Shown: positions 5,287 through 5,551 of the stretch, one piece after another
How positions within the stretch are numbered: position 1 is the stretch's first letter
Layout of the letters: each line of letters begins with the position of its first letter
Assembly: GCA_017411665.1 (NCBI GenBank)
Contig: JAFQPT010000264.1
Span: forward strand, 1-5,551
Reading direction: 5' to 3'
Length of the DNA stretch: 5,551 nt
From: Oscillospiraceae bacterium
Lineage (GTDB): Bacteria; Bacillota_A; Clostridia; Oscillospirales; Oscillospiraceae
Program-made: the position numbers and the translations under genes
The notes under the pieces: generated by a model
Told to the model about the DNA's origin: nothing
The model's input: the letters and a program-made list of their open reading frames with translations, nothing else
The model's database searches: none

Positions 5287-5551
5287 ATGATACCCACTCC
5301 TCAGCAGGCTTATGAATTGCTGCAGAAATACAATGAAGGTGATTTCCACTTAAAGCACGGACTCGTGGTAGGGGATGTGCTGCGCTGGTATGCGGTGGAA
5401 CTCGGCTATGGCGATGAAGCGGATTACTGGCAGGCGGTTGGATTCCTGCACGATATCGACTTTGAGCAGTGGCCCGAACAGCACTGTGTCAAGTGTGTAG
5501 AGCTGCTGCGTGACCATGACATTGATGAAGCGATGATTCACTCGATTGTCA
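5287..5551 (+). CDS. HD-domain protein, putative metal-dependent hydrolase (3' end outside window)
   Basis: The first 88 codons of a gene that runs off the right edge. ATG 5287 has AGGAAG (5277-5282) 4 nt upstream. The N-terminus (MIPTPQQAYELLQKYNE) is followed by KHGLVVGDVLRWYA with His24, then VGFLHDIDFEQWPEQH (51-66) with the His55-Asp56 pair that names the HD superfamily, and His66. This matches small stand-alone HD proteins common in Clostridia, usually near 180-190 residues, annotated as HDIG or HD-domain proteins. HD enzymes are metal-dependent phosphohydrolases acting on nucleotides and related phosphates; the substrate here is unknown. The later conserved residues, including a His-rich segment and the distal Asp, lie beyond the window. 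Family assignment rests on the H...HD pattern and overall similarity. Confidence 0.85.
   Translation, partial: MIPTPQQAYELLQKYNEGDFHLKHGLVVGDVLRWYAVELGYGDEADYWQAVGFLHDIDFEQWPEQHCVKCVELLRDHDIDEAMIHSIV

Noticed and set aside
1..5551. A new multi-gene defence, secretion or biosynthetic system
   Set aside because: The genes are unrelated core-type families on alternating strands, each its own transcription unit. No toxin-antitoxin pair, CRISPR repeat, transposase, phage gene or biosynthetic domain is seen.

Overview
The window looks like an ordinary stretch of chromosome from a low-to-mid-GC Firmicute, most likely a gut-type clostridium. The grounds are strong AAGGAG-like ribosome sites, sigma-A type TTGACA/TATAAT promoters, short U-tailed hairpin terminators, and families typical of Clostridia: a Cys-containing DegV subgroup, DUF1836, and DUF1461/Lit. 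The genus cannot be read from the sequence alone. I see no mobile element, CRISPR array, tRNA or rRNA.

There are six genes on strictly alternating strands. From left to right: (1) a SulP-type anion transporter with a C-terminal STAS domain on the minus strand, its 3' end cut off by the window edge; (2) a four-helix DUF1461 membrane protein on the plus strand, related to the lipoprotein intramolecular transacylase Lit; (3) a DUF1836 protein with a MerR-like helix-turn-helix on the minus strand; (4) a DegV/FakB-type fatty-acid-binding protein on the plus strand; (5) an AI-2E/PerM-type eight-helix membrane protein on the minus strand; (6) the N-terminal 88 codons of a small HD-domain protein on the plus strand, cut off by the right edge.

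The two convergent gene pairs (2/3 and 4/5) each share one compact hairpin that can terminate in both directions. The three divergent pairs (1/2, 3/4 and 5/6) each share a 130-170 bp intergenic region in which a candidate promoter can be drawn for both directions, so each gene is probably its own transcription unit. No stretch over 300 bases lacks a gene.

No multi-gene system is evident. The points most worth a second look are: the DUF1836 gene, whose near-consensus promoter puts the transcription start on its ATG (a leaderless mRNA); the back-to-back arrangement of this putative regulator with degV; the Lit-like protein, which keeps two histidines matching the family; and small perfect palindromes inside two promoters. 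Two genes touch lipid metabolism (Lit-like and DegV), but nothing in the layout ties them together.
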